From Oscheius tipulae (taxonomy: Eukaryota > Nematoda > Chromadorea > Rhabditida > Rhabditidae): DNA of 64,000 bases. The position numbers and the translations under genes were made by a program. Numbering within the stretch: position 1 is the first letter of the stretch; every line of letters begins with the position of its first letter. A model generated the notes under the pieces. The model was not told the DNA's origin and did no database searches. It worked only from the letters and a program-made list of their open reading frames with translations. Positions 1-12,142 of this stretch are shown in pieces. The stretch lies in NCBI GenBank assembly GCA_037178975.1, contig JASJZH010000002.1, positions 5,197,501-5,261,500 of the forward strand, written 5' to 3'.

Positions 1-214
1 GACTGGCACCTAGACCGGTCTCGGAAAAGCAGGAAGCAGTTTGGCCCTGATAAACAGACTACCCGAGGATCTTTTTTAGAGAAACAGGAAATTGAAATCG
101 AAGAACAGATTCCAAAGTCTCAGTTCCCAAAGCCATTCCAAGCGGTAAGATATCATACCAAAAGTACTCTTGCCTCTTCTACAGTATTAGGATAACTCCA
201 ATGACTCTGTCTAA
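1..214 (+). CDS. 3' end of an unidentified gene (partial)
   Basis: The window opens in a reading frame that stays open from base 1. It can be closed with one 46-nt GT-AG intron (145-190), giving exons 1-144 and 191-214 and a TAA at 212-214. The visible 55 residues are hydrophilic, rich in Lys, Gln and Glu, and match no family I recognise. The start lies outside the window. The model rests only on an open frame, a good donor (GTAAGA) and an acceptor (tattag), so it is tentative. Confidence 0.35.
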
Positions 215-1736
215 AGAATTGGAAAAGAACATGAGACGGTTTCCAATACAAAAATCACTACGACCATTCCAACCATTCCCTGTGTGGAGACAAAACTGTT
301 CAAACTTGTCTTTACAATAATCAAACAGACACCTTCAAGACTCTCCAGTACAACTGAGACTACAGTAATCCTAGAGGTATAGATCCTTGAAACCTCTTAT
401 TGCACACTTGTTCTAAGCTATGCCATGCTACAGTATCCTGACCTGCTAAGAATCTCACTAGCAACATTGGGTTGAAGAGTATACTGTAACTTCCTGGAAC
501 CAGTTTCAAACCGACTCTTAACCGATGAGTCTCGATAGCAAAAACAAAAGTTCGTTCCCCTTCAAACCCCAGAGAACATATCTTTACAACGTTCTTATTA
601 CACGTCTTGACGCGGAATGAAAAAAAACACAGAGAGCGAATAGAATGAGAGTATAAGACACTTGTTTGTACCCGTAGCAGAGAATCGGAGTTTCGTTCAG
701 TTTTCGGACTTATGTACATTATGCACTAGGATGACAGGACCCGTTGGCTGGGATCACCACAGTAGAAGAGAGTGAGAGTACATGACGAGACTAGTAATCA
801 TGCTGAAACGACACCATCACTACACGACATACGTGCGAAAAGTAGCCAATGGAGAAGAAAAACCAACCTTATCTGCACAATAGGAAAGAATTTGACTGTG
901 GCTACAGGTGTTCTTACAGCAGTCGTCTACGATACTTCGCGTGGAGACGACCGGCAGTTCCACTGAAAAAGGTAAGAGTTAGAACTTGTTGATTCTCGAA
1001 GCTTCTGCTTGCAAAACTTGCAACGGATCGTATCTGGGGGTGTGTGTTTACCGCAGCCCGCAGTTATTTTCGATATATGCTGGGAGTCCAGTCGGGCTTT
1101 GGCCGCCTCTTCTCGGTGGGAAAGTGGATTTGAGTTTCTCATGTTTTGGTGTCACGGGTTCGAAACCGAAAGTACACTTTCTTGAATCTTTGAATCATAG
1201 CACGGTTTAAAGGAAGTGGCAACACGGAATGTCACTTCCTTATCGAAAACTGCCGTGTCCTTCGACCAAACCTATACGGTGTTCTAGCTCGCACACACAT
1301 GGTAAACAGCAATTCGATTCGATGATTGGGGACCCTTCTCTCTTCCTCTTTCAAAAAGATGCTTGACCCCTGGCAGCCTTTCTTGACCCAGACGAGAGTG
1401 TTGCGCCACCGGCGGAGCCCTCAAGAGTCAGCCTAATCCGCCGGCCGGTCTGTGTGCGGAATTTCAAAAATTTCACGGGGTGTCGTCTAATTATAAACAT
1501 GAGGAATGATCTAGCCCTGATCGTACTCACGAAGAGGAGGAAAGGACAAATTCCGAGAAGACGATTAGGACTGATAAGGACTCGCAGATGTTGCGACTTT
1601 TTGCAGTACAAGCGGGTTAGGAGGGTACAACAACAGGAACTTTAGACCCTAGCTTTGGGAACCAGGAACTGTTTATTGGGAGAAAGTTTGATTAAGCGAA
1701 AAACAGAGGAGACGAAAGGAGCAGGGCGGTTTAGTT
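215..1736. other. Gene-poor stretch
   Basis: No open frame here has family resemblance or a convincing exon chain. The only structured element is the hairpin at 1210-1241, listed separately. A B-box-like string near 1155 does not fold into a tRNA. Confidence 0.5.
1210..1241. repeat. 12-bp stem / 8-nt loop inverted repeat
   Basis: Arms at 1210-1221 and 1230-1241 pair over 12 bp, with one G-U wobble if read as RNA, around an 8-nt loop. The arms centre on GGAAGTG and CACTTCC. It lies in an intergenic stretch. It is shorter than a typical pre-miRNA, so any function is unknown. Confidence 0.5.
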
Positions 1737-1740
1737 CTAT

Positions 1741-2078
1741 TTTTGAAATCCTTTCATTTCATTCTCCAAATGGTCAGTAGCATAAAAAGGTACTCTTTGG
1801 GGAAAGGAGTAGAAAGTGAGGGTCATGAGAATGGGATGCGCTAGAGGAACCCTTTGATTTTTATAGTACTGACTGGATATACAGCAATAGGCTCGAATAG
1901 CCATTTCAGAGAGACCAGAAAGGATGAGAAACGTACCGTCGGTGATTCTGGCTGTGGATTTGCAGATAGCCTGAACGGCCTTCCATAACCGGGCTCCACA
2001 GAGTCTTCGGGGTTGACCGGTGGCGGTGTGAAGAACCAAGATGGCCAGAAGGAGCACAATCACTCGTCGGCACATCAT
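1741..2078 (-). CDS. Candidate insulin-like peptide (B chain only seen)
   Basis: Starting at the ATG at 2078-2076, the reading frame begins with a basic-hydrophobic signal peptide (about residues 1-22, ending ...TATG). A segment follows with the insulin B-chain signature: LCG, then a second Cys exactly 11 residues after the first (LCGARLWKAVQAIC). A good donor (GTACGT) follows shortly after, so later codons of the open frame are probably intronic. No A chain with the CC-x3-C-x8-C pattern could be found downstream in any frame. The gene is therefore incomplete in this model, has a distant last exon, or is only B-chain-like. Nematodes carry many small insulin-like genes of this shape. The 3' boundary given is only the end of the open frame. 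Confidence 0.35.
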
Positions 2079-2247
2079 GGACGGGGACCCGTGTGAGACA
2101 AACCCGAAGACAGCTAGGCAGCCCCGCCCCCCTTAACACCGCAAGAGAGACAGAGAGAGACGAAACGCACAGAAGAGAGAGAGAGGAAGATTCCCGCCCT
2201 TTTTCTTCTTGAGCAAGAGTCTTGAAATAAGAGTTATAACGTTTCCG

Positions 2248-2735
2248 TTATGAGTTCTCGAAGACCCAGACGGTGGTCATACGCGAAAGGGCAATACTAT
2301 CTGGATCCTAATTTTTACAGAGACACAATACACACCTTCAAAATATCCTTGGAAAATAGCGACTGTCTGGTCAACTGTTTTGTCTGGAGCCACCATTGCA
2401 ACATTGACTACTCCAGAGATCTGTCCCTTGTTAGTGATCTTTGTCTGGATGGCCAAAAATTCCATGCGGGATCTCAACCTTAGACCTTCAGGCTTGTTCC
2501 TTTTTTAGAGGTCCTATCTTTCTGCAGAAACCGTAAACAGTACGGTTTCAAGTAAAGCTGTTTGGTTGGTGTTTGTCCCGGATTAGGAAGAACGACTATC
2601 AAGAACTGTGAGCACTCCAAGAGTAGGGTGACTCCGGCCTTTTGGAGAGTCTTGAACACTTCGCTCAACTGTAGTTTGTTGCCTTAATTCGACACATCAT
2701 TTCCTCTCGAAATGGACCTGAACTGTGTCCAAGTT
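2248..2735 (-). CDS. Unidentified spliced gene, 5' end unresolved
   Basis: Three exons join in phase: 2544-2668, 2336-2478 and 2248-2300, with TAA at 2250-2248. An upstream exon ending at 2718 fits phase 0, but its start is not clear. The encoded segment alternates short beta-like and hydrophilic stretches (for example LLLECSQFLIVVLPNPG, then FLAIQTKITNKGQ). I do not recognise a family. A distant resemblance to part of an Argonaute MID region crossed my mind, but the protein ends too soon for a PIWI domain. The opposite strand is also open here, so this model is weak. Confidence 0.25.
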
Positions 2736-2739
2736 GTTG

Positions 2740-5700
2740 CGAGGCAGTAATGTGCTTGAACTGCTCTTTGCTCGAGGCTTCCCTTTGATATGTTTTGCAA
2801 GCTGTTGTCGAGATTCCTTTGATTATAGCCTAGAGACAGGGCCATTACACGTCGTTGTTCGTCATAATCATTGTCACGTGGACTTTGACGACAAGTTTCT
2901 GCTGAGAGACACCCACATGCAGAGGTTAAGCGAACATTGGAATCTTCGGATATCGGAACCGATATGATACAAGTACGGTTCTACTTATAACCAAAGGTCT
3001 TATTACGGCGCTTCTATGCCTGAAAAGTTTCATCAGTCGCACTGGCCCACTGAGCGTGCTCTTGTTGGCAGTCTGGGATTTAGGTGTATCTGTATGCAGG
3101 GACACCTTTCCTTTAAAAATGACAAATACTCCCACACTCCAGTGAGATCACTTCAGGATACTCCTCTGCTATCTGCCAACCCATACGTCATTCGGTGGGG
3201 GTGGTTGTAGAGAGAGAGATATGAGCAGCGTGTATAGATCACACAGAGACTGTTCCAGACCACGCGGTCTAGTGCAAGTTCCTTGATGCGGGTCACACTC
3301 TCTTCAAAACACTTATGCCCTATCATCCAAAAAAGGAGAGAGTTCCGTGTTCCGAAAGTCGGACATGGGCTGTCAGGTGCGATTATTCGGGCAAGAGTTC
3401 GAGAAGGTCAAATCGGCTCTCCTTTGGTTACTGGCACCGAAAAGTGCCACTGACCGTTACTTGGTTTTCTCTTTGCGAAAGACAAAGAGAACACGAAGGA
3501 CGAAGACAAATTGGTTAACAATCATTGACCACGGGCATTCTGCTTTCACAGTTTTCAGGGGGAAGAGTTTAGCAGTTCCAGTTTTATGTGTGACAGCAGA
3601 GAATGTATTGGTCAAAAAGAATTCCTTCGCATTAGGGAAGGTAGTCCTTAGTCGAGTATTGATATACACTGTCATAAAAATATGAAGTTTGAACTGCCGA
3701 GTACAGCTGATACAGGTTCTGTAGATCATTCTTGTCGAGACATACAGAATCCTGGCGCCCGACAAGCGCCACACCCATGGCGCCAACGAGAAAAGTTTCA
3801 GAAGCCCCATTTTAGTTACTTCTGTTTCAGAAGATATAAAAAGCTGTAGGCAATATTTTCAAGTCTCTTCTGCCTGTACCATACCACCGAGGGGCCTCGA
3901 AGAATGTACAATGAGACTAAACTGTGGTTCTACAATGAATGTGCTTCAGTACCACAAACATATAAAGATTTCCAGGCCGACTGTTCCTGCTTTCCAGCTG
4001 CATTTACAGAATGTGGCTGCCCAAAAATAGTAGCCATGTGACTACAGCTTCCTTCTTACAGCGTCTGTTTGTTTCATTCGTCTCAGACCATTGGCCCAGA
4101 CGAAATGCCCTTTTGCAGAGAGAGAGAGAGAGACAGCAAAAAGCTGTAGAGAGAATTGCCCGCAGAAAGCGATTATTACAAATGAGCGCCCCCCGACGCA
4201 TCCTGTCCTTATGGTTTTCGGTCCAATTTCGGGGAGAGGCTGCAACAGAGCGAGCGAACTTGTTAACCCGGTCAGCTAGAGGTAAATAGTGTTTCAGCGT
4301 GTAGAAATTTAGGACATCTGTTTTCTCTTTTCGTGTTGTTTCAGGTCACTAGGCGATTTTCACATTCAGCTTGAAACCCTCAGGCAGTACGGAAATGACG
4401 ACAGGAGCTTCTCTCTGACATCATATGACACAAAATGAATAACGAGCTCTTGAAAAACGATAAATGAGAGTGTGCTCGAGAGTACATTTCAGTTTAAAAA
4501 AGGTCTAGCTTATAGTCAGGTTGTTTTTGGCCTGACCCTTTGACCTAAAACAACAAGATGTAAGCGCTCTAATTAATAGAGACTATGCCGTGCCAGGATA
4601 CCATGGCGGGAGGCGAAAAAACAATACATGTTTCGGGCTTGTTAGCACAGCGACTTTTGAAGGTTGAACTGTTTTCAGCGGTGAGCAGTTTTATTAAAAT
4701 TGAGATCATCTGTATTTAGTTACTGGATATTTTATGGATTTCAAGCTCTGAAACAGGGGCAAGTTCACATGTTCCAGGGAGACAATCTCGCGCACAGTTG
4801 TCGCAGATTCATGTCTACAGTATGCAACCTCCCAAGGTCTTTCAGCTCGACTACCGTGTACGATTTGATCTCTTCCCACTCTCTCAGTCAAGCTATTCTG
4901 CTGATTTATTGAAACGCGTGGGAATGTTTTTGCAACCGAGTCTCAAAAAGGAAACACACACCCGAAAAAAGATTTCTGACGTTCCAGCGTTCCCACGAGA
5001 GTCTCTCTGCCTACCTGGTTTCCTCCAGTCCAGTTGCACCTGTGCGCGTGGCTTCTGTTTACTCGAGACAGCACCCAAAAATCAAATAATCCCCGTCAAG
5101 TAGGGATTAACCGCGTGTTACGACTATTCAAACAGGGTAACCGAGAAGCTGATATCTTTTGTCTGGATTCTCGAGACTCTTCGGAACAAGTCTGAACGTC
5201 CTCTGAACCCTTTGTTCCGTGGTCATGCCCTCCTTCTTATCTGGCGGCACGTTAAAATTTTGAGGATTAAAACTTACTATCAGCAAAGCGGAAGATCAGG
5301 TTCCTGCGTCAGCCACAGTCCTGTGTACGCCAATTTGCAGACATTGAGGGATAGAATACATAATACCCCATCCAGATCAAAAGCTCTTTTGCAAAAAGGC
5401 AGAAGAGAATGTTCCGGCTTATTTGTCGTAGTCTGGCCAGTCTGCTGTTTGCTCCAAAGCCTTCTCCCGTAGTTGCATAACGCAAGCGGCGCTGCCCTAC
5501 CCGTAAACAACGAACTTCTCAATTAGCGCAGACACAGACTGCAGGACGACAGTTGCACCCGGGGAAACAAAGAAAGGTGGCAGACATAGGGTGCAGCCTG
5601 ACCGAATAAGCAACAAACATAGGTCTGCGATTCGCACGTACTTCACTTTGCCTTAAAATGGTGATGTTGTGAACTTGGGTTGCAACCATGGCGTGGAGAA

Positions 5701-7868
5701 CCATGCAGGGTAAAAAGGATCAAGTGTTTTCCTGAAAAAGATTGTACAACTATTAGGTATTAAAAACAAAATAATAATATACAACAAGACCACAGTAAAA
5801 TGCGAGCAACGGACAGAAGGCAATGGGGCATAACAAAAAAATTTGGACAGGAGAAACCGGGAATACTGACATGGAGGTTGTTCGCAGAATGAGATATGTA
5901 CCAGCATCAGGTACTCATTACCCATCGTCCACTTGTTTTTTTTTTGTGAAAATCTCTGCAGCGTCACTTGCTTTTCTGTTTTGGCACAAACGCGGAAAAT
6001 AGACAGCATTTGGTATAGGACGTTTGGACAGGAGACATATTGACGTCTTGGGAGAGGAACGGAAATCATTGAACAGGAGCTCTCACTGGGATAGACGGTT
6101 CTTCTGCAGCATCTTCTCGTGGAACTCCGGTCATCTTCCTGAAATCTTATGAGAAGCAATTGCTCTTATCAAAAGTAGCCTGCTGTCAGTAGCCTCTACT
6201 GGCAGAAGAGAATTTGGCGCTGGGTAGGAGCAATATCAGTCGTCCGAGGGTTTCCATGAACTATACCAAACACCGCTGTGGATTCAGGGAAAGCAACTCA
6301 AAACCAGGAAGACCGAGTACGGACTCTATCTCTCGATGACTGCTAGCAAGTGGCGGTTTCACGAGCTAGTTATCCTTCTTGCAGGCTCTTCACCATTACG
6401 CAAAAGACGCAAAAGAAACTGTGGCGTTACTGTTGACAGGACTTAACATGTCAAGTTTGAAAGCGGAAACTTGCAGAACGAAAAAATCTGTTTATAACAA
6501 GACAAGCTTGCTGTTTCTCTGGAAAACTTTCTTTGCTTCAAAAGCTTTCAATGTGCTCCAAAGGGATGTCAGATAGAAGAGCCCCATATTTCTCGACTTC
6601 CCCCAGAACGGAACAGCCATTCATCTCCTTTAGTCGGGGCTCCTCTTGAGAAATAACCCCGATTTAGGCTTCTGGCAGAATACCCGATGTGATTTGTAAC
6701 CAGGGCACACTTTGAGCTTAGGCGAGGAGTAGTTCCAACGTTTCTTCAATTTCGGGAGCCACTTTTCATCTTTGTTTTCCCCGCCGCATTTCCTATGAGA
6801 CCATTGGGCTCTTTAATTGTCGCCTCTTCGGGTGCCCGTTTAATTTGAGCACTGAGAGACGAAACAAAAAATTGGGATAGACGGAGATGGATTCGAGATC
6901 AGCATGGGCTGCGCCAAGCTCTCCCCACGGGAACGCCATTATGGTCGAAGCTCAGTCATCTGCCAGGGCTTTTCTTTCTGCCTACACTTTAGTTTTTTTT
7001 CTTTCTCTTGACCTTGTACAGCTCTCGTGCCTGGGAGTTAAATTGCGTAAATCTTTATCTGGGATCCGACAGTATCTTTCCTATCAGAAAACTGTACCTG
7101 AGCCTATTGCGGAATGGTATCTCCTCCACCCAACCCTACATAGCAGATAGATAAATTGAGCATGCCTGCTCTGCTGCAGGTGAATGTTGAGGTTTTGGGC
7201 TAAATGTTTTCACATGAAATCATAGGACTTTGCCTATTTCACCCTCTCCTAATTGGGCTCACTTGGAGCAGTCTTGCTAATTAGAAGCTCTCCCTCCTCT
7301 AACTCTTCTCGACCATCTCTATTTTCTCTGAAGATCTTCACACAATCATAAATCCTCACGTTCGCCTTCCCGCTCTCTGGGATTAATTTCGCACTCAATT
7401 ATTCAGCAAGCGGTAGATAAGAACTCGTCGATTGTTTTTGGTCCTCGAGGAGAGGGCTCCGAGAGAAAAAGATCTTTCGCACGACTTGTTGAGCTCTCTC
7501 TCCCGACTCCAAATTCGGCTCGGTTGCTTGGCAGCCGATTTCTGTTTATTGCATTGGAGATCAGATTGGTGTTGTGTCAGTTGGACGGGCGACTATCGTA
7601 TCAGAATTTCCTATCTGTCCGAGAACATGGCTGTCAACCAAAAATACGTAGAATCGTCTAAAGAGCCGTATAGACAAGTGTCCCGTTCCCACCGCAAATG
7701 GCTCTCCCAATTGCTGTTCTAATCCCATTTACTACCATCTTTTCCTCAGCTTCCCCTCCTTTGTCGAGAACCACACAACGCAATCAGTCTCCTCCTGAGC
7801 GATTGGCACCATTAGCACTCCCTCTCTGCAGAATTCCATAAGCGTATGTGTCTACTGCAGATGCTCTG
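2740..7868. other. Gene-poor stretch of about 5 kb
   Basis: Several open frames of 60-170 codons occur on both strands, the largest on the minus strand at 5653-6159. None shows a domain, a signal peptide with credible continuation, or a phase-compatible exon chain. A purine-rich GA run lies near 4119-4135. I see no rRNA, tRNA or repeat array. Confidence 0.5.
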
Positions 7869-8546
7869 ATGTCGCAGCCAGCACTCCTTCTGCCGAGTGA
7901 TGACTCTGATGGCGGTGAAGTTGACGCTGTGGTGACGAGACGAACCAAAAGGAGACGACGATGTGAAAAGCCATGGCTCCTGAACATCTACCTGATATTT
8001 GCCTTGGCCGTATTCGTTTCATATCTGACCTACAATCAGTATGTCTTGAAGAAGAAGTTCAACGAGCTCAATGAAACTCTCTCTAGTAGGTGGACATTAC
8101 TTCCAATCCAATGCTTGCAGGCCTGGTGCTGCTCCCATCGAGGCTGCAAGTCGTAGAGCAGGATATTCACAGACTGAGGATGGAGTTTGATTTGGGAAGG
8201 TATGTTTTTGCTTTCAGCAATTTGTATTCTTGAACATTCAGAGAACAAGGCTCTTCGAATGAGACGAAAAGTGCTACAACTTATGTGTATGACGTTCTGA
8301 GCCGTATTGAGAGCGAAATATCGACAGTCAAGTTTTCAGTTCATAAGGTCTGTTGCTGCCAATTCCCTTCAGAGACTTTTTTAGGCAAATAACGCTATGG
8401 AGGATGTCATTCAGCGCATTTCGCTGGTGGAAGGACGCTGTCTGGCAGTCTGCCAAATGGATGATTTCCGTGACAAGCAACGTCGACGTCAGGCCGAAAA
8501 GAAAGCCACCCATGAGATAATTTTCAAACGAGGAGGAGGACAATGA
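7869..8546 (+). CDS. Single-pass membrane protein with C-terminal coiled coil
   Basis: Four exons (7869-8085, 8121-8199, 8242-8347, 8385-8546) join in phase and give 187 residues. The N-terminus is polar and ends in a basic cluster (TRRTKRRRR). One transmembrane helix follows (about residues 37-57, IYLIFALAVFVSYL). The rest is hydrophilic and heptad-like (KKKFNELNETLSS, then EQDIHRLRMEF and VLSRIESEISTVKF), ending in a Lys/Arg-rich tail. This arrangement suggests a type II protein with a long coiled-coil lumenal or extracellular stalk. I do not recognise the family. Introns are 35-42 nt. The Met was chosen because the upstream in-frame codon is GTG. The gene converges on the SEC14-like gene, with 35 bp between stop codons. 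Confidence 0.75.
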
Positions 8547-8581
8547 TCGCTGTCTTTATTTTACATCGGGTCTTTATAAAA

Positions 8582-10501
8582 TTATTCGACTACTCGATGG
8601 GGCACTTCTTTGCCGTCAATGTCCGCGAATCGAATTCTATGATAGACTGTCAGAGAACGTATCCATGCTCCTTCGTTTCCGAGCTTCACTTTGTACACTC
8701 CTGGCCCTGGGACCTTCACCTTCATGTTGTCAGTTGTGGGCATTCCTGGGTAGTCAAAATCGGGAAACCATTCGTCCATCTCCGATAAATCCCAGGCAGT
8801 AGAGGCTGTGTCCTTCGAATACCAGATTCCCATTCCAAATGTCCTATCGGAAAATCTGAAAAGCGGGATTTCGACATTTCTTTATAACCCCTTGACTTTT
8901 AGGGGGGGGACTCATAGCTACAGTAACAAACCTGTTAATAATAATGTAGTGAGGTTTGTGATCGGCTTCAACAACAAAGGTGAAGGTTTTCGCCTTTCCA
9001 GCCGAAATACAAGTTGAGATGATGTCTTCCTTGTCCGGTGTCTCTTTCGATGGAATCCAGTACAGATCATGTGGAATAGGGTCAGTAGGAATGTTCAGTC
9101 GGTCTCGACACATTCCGTCTCCATTGGCATCGACTAACTCTCCTCCCCAATATTTCGGAAGAAACTCTGACTTTACATACTGAACTCCATAGGTTTAGAA
9201 GAGAGTAATAAGACCTACTTGAAGGACTTGTTCCCGCCAATGATCGATGTTGGGTCCACAAATTTTGACTTTGTTTCTAGTTCGTTCGGGCAACAGTGGT
9301 CCTATTGCCTAGAATGGGTTGTCAGATGATTGTTAATGAATTCCTACCTTCCACAATAAGGACATGAAGCTAGGAGCATTGATAATAAGCATTTTGTCTA
9401 TCCATTCGGGGTAATTTGTGTATACTGACGCCCAGAGGATTCTGTAGGGTCCGGTGACTACACTGAGCAGAGTGGGATCAAACTTCATTCCTTCCAGGTC
9501 GAGAATGTAGATGACAGATGCCTGCAAGTGTTCGTAAGATTGGACATAAGTGATCCGACAAAATCTGAAAGTCAATGGGTCTTTTGAAAAAGTAGAAAGC
9601 CATTGAGGCACCTTGATCTAGCTGTTAGGATGTCCATTGGAAAGAGCAACTGACTGATGGCTACTGATCAAACTGACCATGTACCTAGAGTTGGAGCTTA
9701 TTGGGCATTTGTAAGGTTCTTGTAAGGACTTCGAATATTGGAAAGACATGTGAATCGATTAAGGTCAGAAGATTGGGTGCTACGAGATTGTCAGAATGTG
9801 AGCCAAAGGAACTTCCAATTGTCTCTTACCTGCTTTCCCGACTTCTTCTCCAGATCATTCATCGCCCTCAGCATCTTCTCTTGAATTCGAAACCGCTGTA
9901 TCAAAAAGTCAGACAGATGGACCGACTTTAAAATGCCCATGAGATCAATCTTTCCGGCGCACTCGATCACCAAAAGGTTATTGTTGACACCCGTCTCTCC
10001 TGAATTGTGTTCATATCCACACGTCCCAGGTTCACGTACCGACTAAACCGATAGGGAAATACTTTTTCAAGACCTCGTGCTCCTTGATCCTGTCAGCATT
10101 GTCTAGGTCGTAAAACCGGCGGAACTGCAAATGTCGATGGAGTTCGGCGGATGCTTCAGCCAGATTGAAGCCGTAGCCTTGAGCCCATCGAAGCAGATTG
10201 AAGTCGTTGTTGTAGTGGTCGGTCAACAGGTCCGAGTTCTGAAATCACCGAATAACAAAGATAGAATCTGTGAGAACACCTGATTTCAAAAAAGTTATTT
10301 GTCAGAACTGTCTGGACTACAAGACTGTTTGTACTTTTCGGCACAAGATCGCGTCGTGTTTTTTGATGCAAGAGATAGAAAGAAAGAATCTTTATCAAGA
10401 CCGGGAGGTCTCGAGTGGAACCCAGAATCTAAAAAGTAGCAAACCTGTTCTCTGAGTGCTCTGACGAATGTCCTCTCCTCATCGGTCAAGTTGGTCACCA
10501 T
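8582..10501 (-). CDS. SEC14-like lipid-transfer protein (CRAL-TRIO + GOLD)
   Basis: Seven exons (10445-10501, 10040-10238, 9830-9999, 9348-9521, 9219-9308, 8932-9179, 8582-8855) close exactly to 403 residues, the length of vertebrate SEC14L2. Residues 1-80 form the CRAL-TRIO N-terminal helices (LRWAQGYGFN, LKKYFPIG). Residues about 85-255 form the lipid-binding fold, with the family motifs ILDLEGM, INAPSF and LPKYWGGEL. Residues about 262-395 form a GOLD beta-sandwich (VEADHKPH, GVYKVKLGNEGAW). Relatives bind phosphoinositides, squalene or tocopherol and act in lipid exchange and signalling at membranes. C. elegans has similar CRAL-TRIO/GOLD genes. The third intron (9522-9829) is 308 nt while most others are about 40, and the first is 206 nt. 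Ligand cannot be inferred. Confidence 0.9.
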
Positions 10502-12142
10502 AATTGTATTCTGAAGGAGACCTCGGGAACAGTGTCAAGCCTAAAATCACACGTCTTTCTCGGACAAAAGGGCATCGACAGTTAATTGAAGGTCATTGGA
10601 CTCCGCAGGACGCGGGAAAAGGCTTAGATTCGGGGAAAAAGAAGTGCTGAAAGCAAAGTTGATGCTGTGGGGTGATAAAGGACGTGTTTCTCTCGAAGGT
10701 ATGACAAGGAAAGGGAAGACGCCCCTGTCTTTGGGACACTGATACTCTGACCCATTTCCAAGTCACTTCAAGGGCGGACGCGGGCTATTAATTGAAACGG
10801 ATAGTTGAAGAGAACACGTCTCAAGATCTTTGAATATACATTTACGGCCATGTGTGAGACACAACAGTTTGATGTTTTGGACATCAGGAATCACTGTAGT
10901 CAAAAACCTGAGACCGAAAGATTGAACGAGGTTGTTGCTCCAAATAAAGGGCGAAAATAGATACCTGTTAAAGTACAAGTGACGGGCGTGAGAGACTCAA
11001 ACGAAGTACAGTTTCTAGATAACAACTACAATCGAGTTCAAAATAAGATTCGGTTCCGTTTCCTGTCTAAATTAATTAATACACAAGGTCTCGTGCTTAC
11101 AGGTTGTGCCCTTCTCTTGCACAGTGTTCCAGTCCTTTTTACTAGTTTACTGAATGCTCCCGCAGACTAAGAAAAATTGAAAGACACCGTCTGAAGGTTG
11201 CCTTCTTGAACTGGTAGTATGGCCAAACGCATACGACTGCTAGTCACTCGGCTAGAGCTCGATCAATTGAACGGTAGGGTTGCAAGTTTATGTAACGTAA
11301 ATGCTGAAGCAGGAAAGTATAAAGAAGTGGGATCTGACAAGAAACTCTAAGGATGTGAAAGGCAACAGCCTCCAGATAAAGTGTAAGTTACAGAACTGGT
11401 CCGTACGCAAGATAGGATACGAAAAAGAGTTTGCGACTGATCTGCCGGTGGCTGCCCGAAGGACGATTTGGCATCTCGAGGACAGTTATCTGTTATTGTG
11501 ATCTGTGCCGCGGATGATGACGTCAAAAAGAGAGAGCATAAAGTGTCAAAGGATGAGAAACTGAGAACGGTCGAAAGAGGGGGAGGCAGTTCAAGAGGAA
11601 GACCGATAACCGGTTCATGAGGTAGTCATCTGAATTGAGAGAGGTCAAGCGACTGGACTCCAAGCCTATTTGCCTCGGGAGACAGTATTGTCGAGTTCGA
11701 GTTTGGCAAAGGCGGCCCTATTTCAAGGCCTCATTTACTCGTCAGCGACAACAGAAAACATTTTCACAGAAAACATTTTCGACTTTTAGAGATTATCTGG
11801 TTTACAGATCGAGATTGGATCAGCGGAAAAGGCTTCGGGAAAAAACAAACTGTTTCACTCTCGGACTTCTCAATCTGGCGAGAGTCACCTGTCTGTACTT
11901 GACATTGAAAGAACACCACGTGGCGAGACTTCCTGTACTTTCTCTATAGTCTAACCCAGTTTCGATCCCTTTATGCAGCGAATGAAGAAGAATAAGTTAT
12001 TGCCATGGGAATGTGAGAAGTTCAGAGATTTACAACAGTTACTTCAGTTTAACGTAGTGTGTTTGACTTGGTACAGCGTCCAGAGGATGTTTTTCAATAG
12101 TATGGGTGTAGTGAAGTTTCTACAATATTTTTATTAGGATCA
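10502..12142. other. Intergenic, no gene recognised
   Basis: Open frames up to 104 codons occur on the plus strand at 11301-11501 and 11635-11949, but none has a recognisable domain. A 15-bp direct tandem duplication (acagaaaacattttc twice) lies near 11753-11782. The stretch upstream of the SEC14-like start may include its promoter. Confidence 0.45.

Noticed and set aside
1150-1175. B-box-like GGTTCGAAACC suggesting a tRNA
   Set aside because: No A box, acceptor stem or five-base T stem could be paired around it.
5653-6159. 168-codon minus-strand frame with Cys-Cys pair
   Set aside because: Composition is not protein-like, and a competing frame with a better Met start ends after 22 codons; no family resemblance.
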